NCBI GenBank assembly: GCA_964634815.1
Contig: CAZWMD010000008.1
Span: forward strand, 1-64,000
Length of the DNA: 64,000 nt
Reading direction: 5' to 3'
Origin: JALZVT01 sp964634815
GTDB lineage: Bacteria > Pseudomonadota > Gammaproteobacteria > Pseudomonadales > Azotimanducaceae
Below the pieces are notes generated by a model. That model ran no database searches. It was not told the origin of the DNA and saw only the letters and a program-made list of their open reading frames with translations. Shown in pieces: positions 32,427 to 41,497 of the stretch. Numbering within the stretch: the stretch's first letter is position 1; each line of letters opens with the position of its first letter. Made by a program: the position numbers and the translations under genes.

Positions 32427-33184
32427 ACCGAGCGTGCGGCTTCTTCTCTTGCGGCTCGAACCTTGTCGTTGGTTTGGTTAAAGAGGATTTTGCGGCGGGC
32501 TTCTTCCTGCTCCGGCGTGCGCTCCTCTTTACCGAGTTCTTCGCCTGCCTTGCGACCTTTCTGCACTGCCGGGCGCTCGGCAACCTGATTTACCCAGCGC
32601 CGCACATGGGGAAACGTCTCCCACACCGAATCATCGAGTAACCGTGCGGCCAGAAATGCCCAGGACCAGATAATCATATCGGCAATGCTGTAATGAGGTC
32701 CTGCGACGTATTCGTTGACCCCTAGCTGGGCATCCAGCACGCCAAGTAGTCGGTCCACCTCACCGACAAAGCGCTTTGTACCGTATTCAAGTTGCGCAGG
32801 GTCATCGGCAATGTTTTTACCGTAGTTCTTGAAGTGATTGGCATTGCCCATCATTGGGCCGAGATTAGCCATTTGCCAATGAACCCATTGCAGCACCCGG
32901 TAACGATCTGGCCCTTCTTTGGGCAGAAATTTTCCCGTCTTGTCTGCGATATATTCCATGATTGCGCCGGATTCGAAGAGTGCCAGAGGTTCACCACCTC
33001 CGATTGGCTCGTGATCCACAATGGCTGGCATTCTGTTGTTTGGCGACAACTTCAGAAATTCCGCGTTGAACTGCGCACCACCGCCGATATCCACCGGCAC
33101 AATGGTGTACGGCAGGCCACATTCCTCCAAAAGAATGGTCACCTTCCAGCCGTTGGGGGTTGGCCAATAGTGTACGTCGATCAT
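32423..33184 (-). CDS. Glutathione S-transferase, YfcG/YghU-like
   Basis: 253 residues. 'VHYWPTPNGWKVTILLEECGLPYTIVPVDI' with Thr/Asn at the active-site loop, 'SPNNRMPAIVDHEP' (cis-Pro) and 'LFESGAIMEYIADKTGKFLP' match the nu-class (disulfide reductase) GSTs of the YfcG type. 'YSIADMIIWSWAFLAA' is the helical-domain box. The C-terminal ~40 residues are an extra Arg/Glu-rich extension ('EERTPEQEEARRKIL'), common in this subgroup. Middle gene of the hydrolase-GST-nitroreductase unit. Confidence 0.88.
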   Translation of the reverse strand: MIDVHYWPTPNGWKVTILLEECGLPYTIVPVDIGGGAQFNAEFLKLSPNNRMPAIVDHEPIGGGEPLALFESGAIMEYIADKTGKFLPKEGPDRYRVLQWVHWQMANLGPMMGNANHFKNYGKNIADDPAQLEYGTKRFVGEVDRLLGVLDAQLGVNEYVAGPHYSIADMIIWSWAFLAARLLDDSVWETFPHVRRWVNQVAERPAVQKGRKAGEELGKEERTPEQEEARRKILFNQTNDKVRAAREEAARSV

Positions 33185-33187
33185 TTT

Positions 33188-34213
33188 CTATTCCTTGTTG
33201 GTTGTCAGTACAAACTCTGAGAGTTGTTCTATGAATTTTTTGCGGGGTGTTTCCATAAAGGCTGCGTGATCACCGCCTTCGAGCACAATCCATTGTTTTT
33301 GTGGATTGGGGAGGCGTCTAAATAGTTTGCGGTGTACCCGTTTACGCGTCAGCGGATCAAACTCTCCCTGAAGTAACAGGGTGGGTTGCTGCACTTTTTT
33401 ACCGTCAAGCACTCGCCACTGATCTTGTGCTGTCCAGTCTACGCGCACGGGATCGGCGTCTAGCGCTGATTTTGCAAACGCCTGGATGGCACCGTCGCTT
33501 ATCGCATCCGGCACAATAAAGTCAGAGATGGCATTGGTATAGCTGTTTGCCGCCCGCGCAGGCTCTTGTGGCTGATTAGCGGGCAGCCTGTGATACCCCT
33601 TACGAACAGCGTAGCCAAAAAGTGTCAGGCTTTGAGCGAGGTCAGGGTGCTGTTGGAGCGTGAGTTGTGCCATGGTCGCGCCGTAAGACCAGCCAAACAG
33701 ATGTGGTATGGGTTGAGCGTCGCCACGCTTAAGCGCTCTTGTCTGCAGCCAGCGCAACACGCCGGCGATGTCCTGGGCCGCGCGGTTTGGCGTTAACCAG
33801 CCACTCTCGTCGCGCGGGGTTTGGCCGTAGCCGCGCATGTCTGCGGCAAAGGTTTCTATGCCCTGTTCGAAAAGGCCATTCATTAACGACAGGTCTTCAC
33901 AGGCAGTCGCCAAATCAAAATCGGGTTTGCCGCTCCAGGTGCGACCGTGAATGAGCAATAAGGTCGCCTTGGGTTGGGCCGGGGATTTAGACCACAACGC
34001 AATAGGGTGGCCATCTACCTCGACCTGGTAGGCTGTGCCGTGACCCGTTTCTATCGGTGTGCTGCAGCGCTCGGGTTTGGCGGTGTCCGCCAACAGGGGC
34101 GCAGCCCAAAGCATGCTGGTGATTAGCGCTGCGGTGGCCCGACGGAGATCAACAAGGCTTTTTAAACAAGCCATAAATTGAGAGCGCGTTGGGCATGTGA
34201 GCGAGTTATGCAT
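33188..34213 (-). CDS. Exported alpha/beta hydrolase
   Basis: 341 residues. A signal peptide is visible ('RATAALITSMLWAAPLLA', about 25-42), followed by a hydrolase domain: 'LLIHGRTWSGKPDFDL' (oxyanion), 'ADMRGYGQT', 'FGWSYGATMA' as nucleophile elbow (G-W-S-Y-G), 'LLQGEFDPLTRK' (acid) and 'LEGGDHAAFME' (His). ATG 34174 is an alternative start that would leave a shorter but still functional signal; neither has a strong ribosome binding site. It is the first gene of the unit with the GST and nitroreductase, 3 nt upstream of the GST. Confidence 0.75.
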   Translation of the reverse strand: MHNSLTCPTRSQFMACLKSLVDLRRATAALITSMLWAAPLLADTAKPERCSTPIETGHGTAYQVEVDGHPIALWSKSPAQPKATLLLIHGRTWSGKPDFDLATACEDLSLMNGLFEQGIETFAADMRGYGQTPRDESGWLTPNRAAQDIAGVLRWLQTRALKRGDAQPIPHLFGWSYGATMAQLTLQQHPDLAQSLTLFGYAVRKGYHRLPANQPQEPARAANSYTNAISDFIVPDAISDGAIQAFAKSALDADPVRVDWTAQDQWRVLDGKKVQQPTLLLQGEFDPLTRKRVHRKLFRRLPNPQKQWIVLEGGDHAAFMETPRKKFIEQLSEFVLTTNKE

Positions 34214-34317
34214 CTGCCGTGTCCACTGGAGCTTTGGTAACCGGCCTCGATGGTACCGGAAGAAACCTTGAGGGCGTAAGATCGAGGCTATTCAAGTGAC
34301 TCTTAGGGAGAGTTTTG

Positions 34318-35481
34318 ATGCCCGATAGCCAGTTTTTTGCCCGTGAACCAGAAGCGGTGGGCGTTGATTCCGCCAAGCTTGAAGCGTTGTTTCAAAGAGT
34401 CCAACAAGAGGTTGACGAAGGGTTGCTGCCGGCGTGTCAGGTGGCCATCGGTCGACAGGGGAAGCTTGCGGCGCGTAAGAGTTTTGGTGATGCCACCAAT
34501 GACAATCTGTTCAGTATTTTTTCCGCGACCAAGGGTATTACCAGTGCCGCTGCCTGGTTGCTGATTCAGGAAGGAAAGCTCAATGTCGACACGCTGGTGA
34601 AGGAGCTGATCCCGGAGTTCGCCAGCAACGGCAAAGAGATCATCACAGTTGAGATGCTCTTCACCCATACCGCGGGTCTGCCTTATGCACCTTTTCGTCC
34701 CAGCGATTGGCTCGATCACAGTCGTCGGCTGGAACGCTATGCGCAGTGGACGTTGAACTGGGCCCCCGGTTCTCGCTACGAATACCATCCAACGTCGTCG
34801 ATGTGGGTGATTGCCGAACTCATTGAGCGCGCCAGTAATATGGACTTTGCTGAATTTGTCCAAGAGCGAATCGCAAAGCCTCTGGGTCTTGTGGATATGC
34901 ATGTTGGGGCGCCCGAAGAAGTGCATACGCGTATCAAGGACGTTACTCACGTTGGCGAGCCGATGACGGCCGCAGACTATGAAGCGCTTGGCATGCCTGT
35001 TCCGCCCGACACCGAGGTCACGCCCGAAGTATTGCTTGCGTTTAATACCTCCGAGGTAAGGAAAATTCCAGTACCAGGGGGTGGCGGGCATATGGGCGCT
35101 GGTGAAATTGCGCTGTTTTATCAAACTCTGATCAATGGCGGGAAATCTCCTGACGGTGAACAACTGTGGACTCAGGATACGCTGGACTATGCGTTTAAGG
35201 TTCGCAACAACTTCCCCGACATGCTTGGCATTCCCGCGAATCGTGCGCTTGGCGTTGTTATTTCTGGTGATGCAAAAAGAAATGGACGCGGATTTGGCCA
35301 CACCAATTCAAACCGCGCAGTAGGCCACAATGGTGCGGGCGGTCAGCTTGCATGGGGTGATCACCAGACAGGTATTTCACTGGGCTATGTCACCAACGGT
35401 CACGATGCGCATGCGGTTCGGCAAGCCCGGCGAGGCATCAGCATTTCAAACAAAGCTGCCGTCTGTGGTTTAGCTACCTAA
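34318..35481 (+). CDS. Serine hydrolase of the beta-lactamase/EstB family
   Basis: 387 residues from ATG 34318. The S-x-x-K catalytic tetrad is 'FSATKG' (Ser69, Lys72). 'GSRYEYHPTSSMWVIAELIERAS' supplies the Tyr. 'GGGGHMGAGEIALFYQ' and the C-terminal 'VGHNGAGGQLAWGDHQTGISLGYVTNG' (the H-x-G box in place of K-T-G) are typical of class-C-like esterases (EstB, LovD). No signal peptide, so a cytoplasmic esterase or transacylase is likelier than a beta-lactamase. It lies 5 nt before a CoA-transferase gene, which suggests joint handling of an acyl substrate (inference). Confidence 0.83.
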   Translation: MPDSQFFAREPEAVGVDSAKLEALFQRVQQEVDEGLLPACQVAIGRQGKLAARKSFGDATNDNLFSIFSATKGITSAAAWLLIQEGKLNVDTLVKELIPEFASNGKEIITVEMLFTHTAGLPYAPFRPSDWLDHSRRLERYAQWTLNWAPGSRYEYHPTSSMWVIAELIERASNMDFAEFVQERIAKPLGLVDMHVGAPEEVHTRIKDVTHVGEPMTAADYEALGMPVPPDTEVTPEVLLAFNTSEVRKIPVPGGGGHMGAGEIALFYQTLINGGKSPDGEQLWTQDTLDYAFKVRNNFPDMLGIPANRALGVVISGDAKRNGRGFGHTNSNRAVGHNGAGGQLAWGDHQTGISLGYVTNGHDAHAVRQARRGISISNKAAVCGLAT

Positions 35482-35486
35482 AAGCT

Positions 35487-36632
35487 ATGAACAAACCAAA
35501 GCCGTTGCGGGTCATTGAGCTTGCGCGGATTCTCGCGGGTCCCTGGATTGGCCAAACATTTGCTGATCTGGGTGCTGATGTTATCAAGGTGGAGAGTCCT
35601 GGGGGTGATGATACCCGCTCTTGGGGGCCGCCCTATGTTGAGCGACAGGAGCCCTACGAGCGATCTGCTGCTTACTATCACTCCTGTAATCGCGGTAAAC
35701 GTTCGGTGGTCGCTGATCTTGCAACCGAGGCGGGACGAGAGTTTGTTCGGAATCTGGCAGCCTCTGCTGACGTGTTCGTTGAGAACTTTAAGGTTGGCGG
35801 GCTTGAAAAGTACGGCCTTGATCAGGACTCTCTGAGAAAACTGAACCCGCGACTTGTTTACTGTTCCGTCACTGGCTTTGGGCAAACCGGTCCGCGTTCG
35901 CAGCTCGCAGGCTACGATTTCATGATTCAGGGCCTATCCGGCATCATGGATTTGACCGGCGAACCGGAAGGCGAGCCTCAGAAAATTGGTGTTGCGTTTG
36001 CCGATTTGTTCACTGCTATGTACGGCGTGGTTGCGATCCAGGATGCGTTGAGCCGACGCGAGCAATCTGGTCAGGGTGATTACATAGATATGGCGTTGCT
36101 CGACTGCATGACGGGGGTGCTTGCTAACCAGGCGCAGAACTATTTGACTACATCTGAAAGCCCCAGGCGCATGGGTAACGCCCATCCGAACATTGCGCCT
36201 TACCAGACACTGCCAGTTAAAGACGGTTACTTCATAATTGCCTGCGGCAACGATCGCCAGTTTGCAAAGCTGTGTGAGGTGCTTTCCTGTTCAGAACTGC
36301 AATCGGCGCCAGAATTTTCAACTAATGAGCTACGAGTAGCCAATCGGGAGTTGCTCACAGGTCGACTGGCGATCGAGACCAACCGATTTTTTCGCGATGA
36401 TCTGATTGCAGCACTGGGGGAGGCGGGTGTACCTGCTGGTCCGATAAATTCTGTAGCTCAGGCCTTTGCTGATGAACAAATCCGGTTTCGCAAGATGGCG
36501 ATCGAGATCGATGGGGTACCTGGCGTCAGATCGCCCATGAAGTTTGCAGAGCGTGACCTTGTGCTTGAGCGCCCGGCACCACGTTTAGGTGAACACACTC
36601 AGGAGCTGTTGAGAGAGCTTGGGCGCACATAG
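35487..36632 (+). CDS. CaiB/BaiF (class III) CoA-transferase
   Basis: 381 residues. Transfers CoA between carboxylic acids through an aspartyl-CoA anhydride intermediate. 'VIELARILAGPWIGQTFADLGADVIKVESPGGDDTRSWGPP' at the N-terminus, 'NRGKRSVVADL', 'FVENFKVGGLEKYGLD' and 'GFGQTGPRSQLAGYDFMIQGLSGIMDLTGEPEGEPQKIG' are family signatures. The candidate catalytic Asp lies in 'YIDMALLDCMTG'. Length fits formyl-CoA and CaiB-type subunits. In an operon with the upstream serine hydrolase (5 nt). Confidence 0.88.
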   Translation: MNKPKPLRVIELARILAGPWIGQTFADLGADVIKVESPGGDDTRSWGPPYVERQEPYERSAAYYHSCNRGKRSVVADLATEAGREFVRNLAASADVFVENFKVGGLEKYGLDQDSLRKLNPRLVYCSVTGFGQTGPRSQLAGYDFMIQGLSGIMDLTGEPEGEPQKIGVAFADLFTAMYGVVAIQDALSRREQSGQGDYIDMALLDCMTGVLANQAQNYLTTSESPRRMGNAHPNIAPYQTLPVKDGYFIIACGNDRQFAKLCEVLSCSELQSAPEFSTNELRVANRELLTGRLAIETNRFFRDDLIAALGEAGVPAGPINSVAQAFADEQIRFRKMAIEIDGVPGVRSPMKFAERDLVLERPAPRLGEHTQELLRELGRT

Positions 36633-36686
36633 AATCGGGTTTATTCCCGTAGGTTTGTAGCCACCTTATGCGATTTACTGTGCCAC

Positions 36687-37109
36687 ATGAGTGGTGAGCA
36701 GTTTGGACGATGGTTTTGTGCATTGCTGTTAATCCTTGCGTTAGCAGGGTGCAGGCCTGGCAGTGATACTGCCGGACCATCCGGCAAACTCTTCGAACGG
36801 TTTGGAACCGAACCCCATGTGCTTTGGTGGTACGTCGAAGATGGTGAAACCGAAGAGCTCATCCGTCGCCGCCTTGAGCAGATGATGGTAGATCGGGGAT
36901 GGTTTATGTACGAAAGCGCTGACACAGCCGTTTTCAATGCCAGCATGCTCCACCAGTTTGATCTGATTATTTTGTCTATGTCTTCCGCTAGTCGGGCCAA
37001 CTCAGAAGAGTTTCCTGTTCAGGCGCTCAAGCTACTGGATGAATTTGAAGCAAGGGGTGGTGAGGTACATTGGGTTGGTGAGGCAGGCGCGCTGCACAAA
37101 CTTCTATAA
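36687..37109 (+). CDS. Small lipoprotein of unknown function
   Basis: 140 residues. Signal with lipobox 'LALAGC' (lipidated Cys22). The mature part is a single alpha/beta domain with 'HVLWWYVEDGETEELIRRRLEQMM', 'QFDLIILSMSS' and 'ARGGEVHWVGEAG', which may be a Rossmann-like or glutamine-amidotransferase-like fold (tentative). No family recognised. The gene is 54 nt after the CoA-transferase and its 3' end overlaps the convergent amidohydrolase by 6 nt. Confidence 0.6.
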   Translation: MSGEQFGRWFCALLLILALAGCRPGSDTAGPSGKLFERFGTEPHVLWWYVEDGETEELIRRRLEQMMVDRGWFMYESADTAVFNASMLHQFDLIILSMSSASRANSEEFPVQALKLLDEFEARGGEVHWVGEAGALHKLL

Positions 37110-38939
37110 TGCGCCTGAGCGCGCGTACTTGATCTCACCGCCCACCAGGGTGTAGTCGATTTGTGTGTTCATTAACTCATCGTCATCAACGGTGAGTATG
37201 TCCTGCGACAGCACAACAAGATCAGCAAGTTTGCCTGGTGTAAGGCTGCCTTTGATATCTTCTTCAAAGGCGGCATAGGCGTTGTTAATTGTGTAGCTGG
37301 CTAGAGCCTCTTCGCGTGTCATAACGTGCTCGGGATGAAAGGTTTCCCCGGTATTGGTTATGCGGGTCACACTGGCGGTATAGCTTGCGATGGCATTTAT
37401 GGGTTCGACGGGTACGTCGGTGCCGTTACCAATGATTGCGCCAGTCTCGATTAAGGTACGCCATGGGTAGGACGTCACCTTGGTGCGTTCCTCGCCGAGT
37501 CGTGAGGCGATCCAGGGACCATCACTCACACAGTGAATACCCTGCATGGCGGCGATAACGCCCAGTGCGCCGAAGCGAGGCACATCGGTGGGATGAATGT
37601 GCTGTGCATGCTCTATTCGCCAGCGCAAGTCGCGCCCATCGATCTGAGCGCTCTTCCAGCTGCGTTCATACAGATCAAGAGTTTCCCGGTTCGCGCGGGT
37701 ACCAATGGCATGGGTATTGACCTGATAGCCGTTTGCGATGGCAATTTCTGCGGTGCGTTCTATTTCTGCCACTGGCTCCAGAACCAGTCCTGGAGTACTG
37801 GGCATATCGACATAGGGCTCCAGTAGCCATGCGCCATGCGCACCCAGCGCCCCGTCAATCTGTCGTTTGATAGAGCGTACCGTCAGGAAGTCGTTGCCTT
37901 CTGCAACCATTCGATAGCGCGCCAGATGTTCTGCCATCTCCTCGTTTGATTCGCCCCGCACCATGGCATACAGGCGCACGGGCAGGGCGCCTTCGGCCTC
38001 AAGCTTTTTAAAGAAATCAATAACCTCAAAGGATACACCAGCGTCATGAAACGACGTGACTCCATGTTGCAGGGCTTCCTTTGCCGCCAGATCGGACTGT
38101 TCTCTGAGTGTTGCTTCGACTTCTTCAGGGGAAAGGCGTTGATCGTAGATGGCGATGGCCCGTTCGACAGCATCCTGAGCGTTCTCTCGAAGCAAGCCCG
38201 ACGCCTCGCCGTTGGACTTGCGTACAATTGTGCCTCCCGCGGGATCAACCGTGTCATTGCCAATACCTGCGGCATCAAGGGCTGCGGCGTTGGCATAGGC
38301 AGCGTGACCGCTGGCATGGCCGAGATATACCGGGTTGTTGGAACTGATGGCATTCATAGAATCGTTGGCGGGTACGCCATCAACAATTTCCTGTGAGCTG
38401 TCGAAACCATCATCCCATTTGTCCTGATGCCAGCCGCGACCGAATATCCATTCGCCGGGCTGGGCCTTGTCAACGGCGACAGCAACCTTGCTGAGGATAT
38501 CGCCCCAGTTTTTGGCGTCAGCCAGATCGAGAATCTGTCGGGCTCGACCAAGACTAAGATAGTGGCCATGACCTTCGATGAAACCAGGCACAACAAGCCG
38601 ACCTTTCAAGTCGATAACTTCTGTCTGTTCACCAATATAAGCCTGGATCGCCTCATTGCTGCCCACGGCAGCAATTTCATGGCCACGCAGGGCGATGGCG
38701 TTTTGATTGCCGAGACTGTCATCAACTGTCGCTATCTTTCCTCCACTCAGAACGAGGGTGGCGGGTTCAGGCTTTTCCTCTGAGCCGGATACACTCTGAG
38801 TATCTGCCTGATCGCTCTCGCAAGCGGCGATCAGAAGGCACAGGCAGCCGAACAACAGGCCTCTTGCAAAAAAATCTTTGACGGCGTGCCGCGCATATTT
38901 CTTGTGCAAGCGTTTTTGGAGACAGTTGATTTTTGGCAT
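37104..38939 (-). CDS. Lipoprotein amidohydrolase, YtcJ-like
   Basis: 611 residues from ATG 38939. Lipobox 'LLIAAC' near residue 40 predicts an outer-membrane or periplasmic lipoprotein. The metal-dependent hydrolase domain starts 'LVLSGGKIATVDDSLGNQNAIAL', with 'VVPGFIEGHGHYLSLG' (H-x-H metal site), 'HGVTSFHDAG', 'HAIGTRANRETLDLYE', 'WRIEHAQHIHPTDVPRFGALGVIAAMQGIH' and 'IIGNGTDVPVEPINAIAS' (metal-binding Asp). Similar YtcJ/AepA-like proteins are common; natural substrates are unknown. Last gene of a four-gene exported cluster, 10 nt after the DUF6152 gene. Confidence 0.85.
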   Translation of the reverse strand: MPKINCLQKRLHKKYARHAVKDFFARGLLFGCLCLLIAACESDQADTQSVSGSEEKPEPATLVLSGGKIATVDDSLGNQNAIALRGHEIAAVGSNEAIQAYIGEQTEVIDLKGRLVVPGFIEGHGHYLSLGRARQILDLADAKNWGDILSKVAVAVDKAQPGEWIFGRGWHQDKWDDGFDSSQEIVDGVPANDSMNAISSNNPVYLGHASGHAAYANAAALDAAGIGNDTVDPAGGTIVRKSNGEASGLLRENAQDAVERAIAIYDQRLSPEEVEATLREQSDLAAKEALQHGVTSFHDAGVSFEVIDFFKKLEAEGALPVRLYAMVRGESNEEMAEHLARYRMVAEGNDFLTVRSIKRQIDGALGAHGAWLLEPYVDMPSTPGLVLEPVAEIERTAEIAIANGYQVNTHAIGTRANRETLDLYERSWKSAQIDGRDLRWRIEHAQHIHPTDVPRFGALGVIAAMQGIHCVSDGPWIASRLGEERTKVTSYPWRTLIETGAIIGNGTDVPVEPINAIASYTASVTRITNTGETFHPEHVMTREEALASYTINNAYAAFEEDIKGSLTPGKLADLVVLSQDILTVDDDELMNTQIDYTLVGGEIKYARSGAL

Positions 38940-38949
38940 GGAGTAATCC

Positions 38950-39387
38950 CTAACGTTCCGTGGGGTCCTTGCCATCTTTTGGCGCCCCGGTGCCTGATGA
39001 ACCCAGAAACAGCTTGCGGCCATCGCTAAAAGTCACGTCTCTGCCATTGGCCCGGTTAGACAAATCCTTGCTTTGGTAACCATCGACAACAATCTCGGTA
39101 CCTATCTTCAGCGAGTTTTTGTTAAAGCCGCGACGGATAAGGGTATTGGGAGTACCACCCTCAACCATCCAGGCTTCTTTTTCGCCTGCTTCGTTGGTGT
39201 GTTCAAGATGGATCCAGGCGTGTGGATTGACCCACTCCACCTTAGTGATTGGGCCGCGCAGTACCAGCGGTCGATTGGGGTCAAATTCCGCACCAAAAGC
39301 ATGATGAGCACTGCTGTTTTGTGGCGCCACCAAAGCGAATAAGACAAGGGCGGTTAGCCTTAGAGAAATTCTTTTGCTGTGACTCAT
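38950..39387 (-). CDS. DUF6152-family exported protein
   Basis: 145 residues with a signal peptide ending 'NSSAHH' (residues ~25-29). The mature sequence begins 'HHAFGAEFDPNRPLVLRGPITKVEWVNPHAWIHLE', the hallmark of the DUF6152 family, with 'WMVEGGTPNTLIRRG' and 'TEIVVDGYQSKD' after it. The His pair directly after the cleavage site and 'NPHAW' are conserved and could bind metal (inference). Function unknown; it usually sits with large exported proteins of the type found immediately upstream here. Confidence 0.85.
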   Translation of the reverse strand: MSHSKRISLRLTALVLFALVAPQNSSAHHAFGAEFDPNRPLVLRGPITKVEWVNPHAWIHLEHTNEAGEKEAWMVEGGTPNTLIRRGFNKNSLKIGTEIVVDGYQSKDLSNRANGRDVTFSDGRKLFLGSSGTGAPKDGKDPTER

Positions 39388-39450
39388 GCTGTGACCCGTG
39401 TTGTGGTTAGTAGTGATATCAGAGTGTCAGATTGCCGCAGTATAACGCGA

Positions 39451-40536
39451 CTATTCTTTACCGGCTGTTTGGGTGTAATCGTTCTCAAGTCGCCTCGCAC
39501 CCCGCATGATATTACCCAGCGCATAGTTACCTTCATGACAGGCGTATTCAAACACCTTGTCTTGCGATACCGGCCAGGGGTATTCCCCGCTCCAGGAGGC
39601 AGTCCAGGTGGTTGGGTCGTCTACTGTGAAGCTGTAGAGCAGACCACCGTCCTTACTCTTCGTGAATCGCTCTATCACATGCAGGTCTCTGGAGGCGCCG
39701 GAAAGCGCCGGCCGATCTTTAAAATTGGTAGTGTCGACGACCAGTGTGTCGCCCTCCCAATGACCAATTGAGTCGCCCATCCAGTAGCGTTCATCTTCTG
39801 GCGCATGTTCTGAGTTCAGGCGAATAATTCTGGCGTCGTGAACCATTTCAACCAAAATCATTACGTGGTCTTCAGTCTGGATAATGCGCTTCAGGTTGTT
39901 GTAGAGAACCGGGAACATGGGCGGGCCTGATGTTGAGCCAAACCCCAGCAGGCAGCGTTCAGCATTGGGTCGCTGTTCCATGTTGTCGTAGGGTCCAGGT
40001 CCAGGCATCCAGTAGGCCTCACCTTTGTTTTTGCGAAAGAACGAGACAAATTTCTTGTACTTTTCTCGTGCTGCCGGTGTGAGCGCTGGTCGCCGACCAT
40101 TTTCCGGATCGGTGATGATTGATGTGCGGAATTTACCGTCGATGGTAAACACCTCATCACCGCGATCTATCCAGAAGGTGTTGTAACCGCCAACGTTCCC
40201 GGCGGCACCCTCAGAACCATCACCACCATCTGGTGGTGCATTGCGATCGGGGTCACTGGATTGGGATCCCACTGCAATCAATGCTTGCTCGGCAGAGATC
40301 ATTTTTTCTGCCTGCTCCTTGGTGAGCAGCAGATTGTTACCAAAGGCCTTTGGTCGCTGTAACGGAGTCAGGGTGGCAACGTCATAGGTGCCGGACAGGT
40401 CTGGATGTTTGCCAACAAAGCCCGCTCTATCTTTAGCCTCGACGGTACCCGCAAAAGTGACGAGAAACAGGGACGTGACCAATAAGCTATAGCGTATTGT
40501 GTAGCTTGTTGTGTAGCTGATATTTTTCTTATTCAT
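39451..40536 (-). CDS. Exported protein of the K-H-P-D-L / W-E-G-D-T family (larger paralog)
   Basis: 361 residues from ATG 40536. Signal peptide 'SLLVTSLFLVTFAGTVEA'. The mature part starts 'GFVGKHPDLSGTYDVATL', and contains 'AEKMISAEQALIAVGS', 'GPYDNMEQRPNAERCLLGFGSTSGPPMFP' and 'DSIGHWEGDTLVVDTTNFKDRP', followed by 'ERFTKSKDGGLLYSFTVDDPTTWTASWSGEYPW'. The last segments form beta-sheet-like repeats also found in the neighbouring 283-residue protein. The family is large, exported and of unknown function in environmental proteobacteria and acidobacteria. Downstream of its paralog with 14 nt between. Confidence 0.7.
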   Translation of the reverse strand: MNKKNISYTTSYTIRYSLLVTSLFLVTFAGTVEAKDRAGFVGKHPDLSGTYDVATLTPLQRPKAFGNNLLLTKEQAEKMISAEQALIAVGSQSSDPDRNAPPDGGDGSEGAAGNVGGYNTFWIDRGDEVFTIDGKFRTSIITDPENGRRPALTPAAREKYKKFVSFFRKNKGEAYWMPGPGPYDNMEQRPNAERCLLGFGSTSGPPMFPVLYNNLKRIIQTEDHVMILVEMVHDARIIRLNSEHAPEDERYWMGDSIGHWEGDTLVVDTTNFKDRPALSGASRDLHVIERFTKSKDGGLLYSFTVDDPTTWTASWSGEYPWPVSQDKVFEYACHEGNYALGNIMRGARRLENDYTQTAGKE

Positions 40537-40550
40537 AGTTTGCCCGGTCC

Positions 40551-41402
40551 CTATCGCTCTAGCGGCTTGCGTCGCCATTCGCCGTACATTAATTCTTCCA
40601 CAAACTCGACACAGCGAAATTCTCTGAGGCGAGCGTTGCTCTCCATGCGGCGGTACAGCGGCATTTCGATTTTCCAGGGCTTGGTAAATACATTTGCGTC
40701 TTCTATGGTTGCTTCGTAGCGCAGATGATTAGGGCCCGTTGGAGTGAATCTCTCTGTGACTTTCAGTGCATCGGTGTGATGGTTGCCTGCGCGGTCAAAC
40801 CAGGTCTCAGCGTTTTGCCCCGTCACTTCGATGACCAGGGTGTCGCCCTCCCAGCGGCCGTCCGATTGGCCCATCCAGCTGTCGATGGGTGCGGGATCGG
40901 TGTTGTCCATGTAAATCTCGCGCACCGCGCCAGCGTATTGGTAGGCCATGAACAGGGCCTCTCGGTGCTGAAAAATCTGAAACGGTTGCGGCATATAGTT
41001 GGCGCGGGGAATACCTGGCAAATAGCACTTAACCTCGGGATCCCTTGCAAGCCAGTTGGCTGCGTTTTCGTCTCTCTGTTTGAGTGCCTGGGGCGTGTAG
41101 GGGATGGCTTCACCGCCGACGATGACTCCTGCGCCCGGCGGGACGGCCGCAACCGCGCCTAAAGGCATGGTTTTAACAGCCGGCACCGGGCCAAGTGGTC
41201 CGTCTCTCACCTGCAGTGAGGGTTTTGCCAGGTGCCGCTCGATATCCCAGTTGGCTTCGTTCATGGCTTGCCAAATGCCGTTTAGGTCAGGGTGTTTGCC
41301 ATCGGGTCCACGCGGGGCCTTGTAGGGTTTTGCCCCCAGTGCGCTGTGGCTGAGCAGCAGCCCGACTATTAGCAGTGCGGCGCCATAAGTTGTTTTGATC
41401 AC
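40551..41402 (-). CDS. Exported protein of the K-H-P-D-L / W-E-G-D-T family (smaller paralog)
   Basis: 283 residues. Signal peptide 'AALLIVGLLLSHSALGAK'. 'GPDGKHPDLNGIWQAMNEANWDIE', 'LARDPEVKCYLPGIPRANYMPQPFQIFQH' (conserved Cys and basic residues), 'MGQSDGRWEGDTLVIEVTGQN', 'ERFTPTGPNHLRYEATIEDANVFTKPWKI' and a C-terminal 'FRCVEFVEELMYGEW'. It shares the central and C-terminal halves with the adjacent 361-residue protein, so the two are diverged tandem duplicates. First gene of the cluster; the 95-nt space to the divergent hydrolase must hold its promoter. Confidence 0.7.
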   Translation of the reverse strand: MIKTTYGAALLIVGLLLSHSALGAKPYKAPRGPDGKHPDLNGIWQAMNEANWDIERHLAKPSLQVRDGPLGPVPAVKTMPLGAVAAVPPGAGVIVGGEAIPYTPQALKQRDENAANWLARDPEVKCYLPGIPRANYMPQPFQIFQHREALFMAYQYAGAVREIYMDNTDPAPIDSWMGQSDGRWEGDTLVIEVTGQNAETWFDRAGNHHTDALKVTERFTPTGPNHLRYEATIEDANVFTKPWKIEMPLYRRMESNARLREFRCVEFVEELMYGEWRRKPLER

Positions 41403-41497
41403 TAATTTCCCCTGTTAATCCCCTTTGGCATGCTCCCATCGGTGCTCAGGGTCGTCAAGGCAGGTACTATGCTCTGTTGTTTCCAAGGCGCTTTTGC

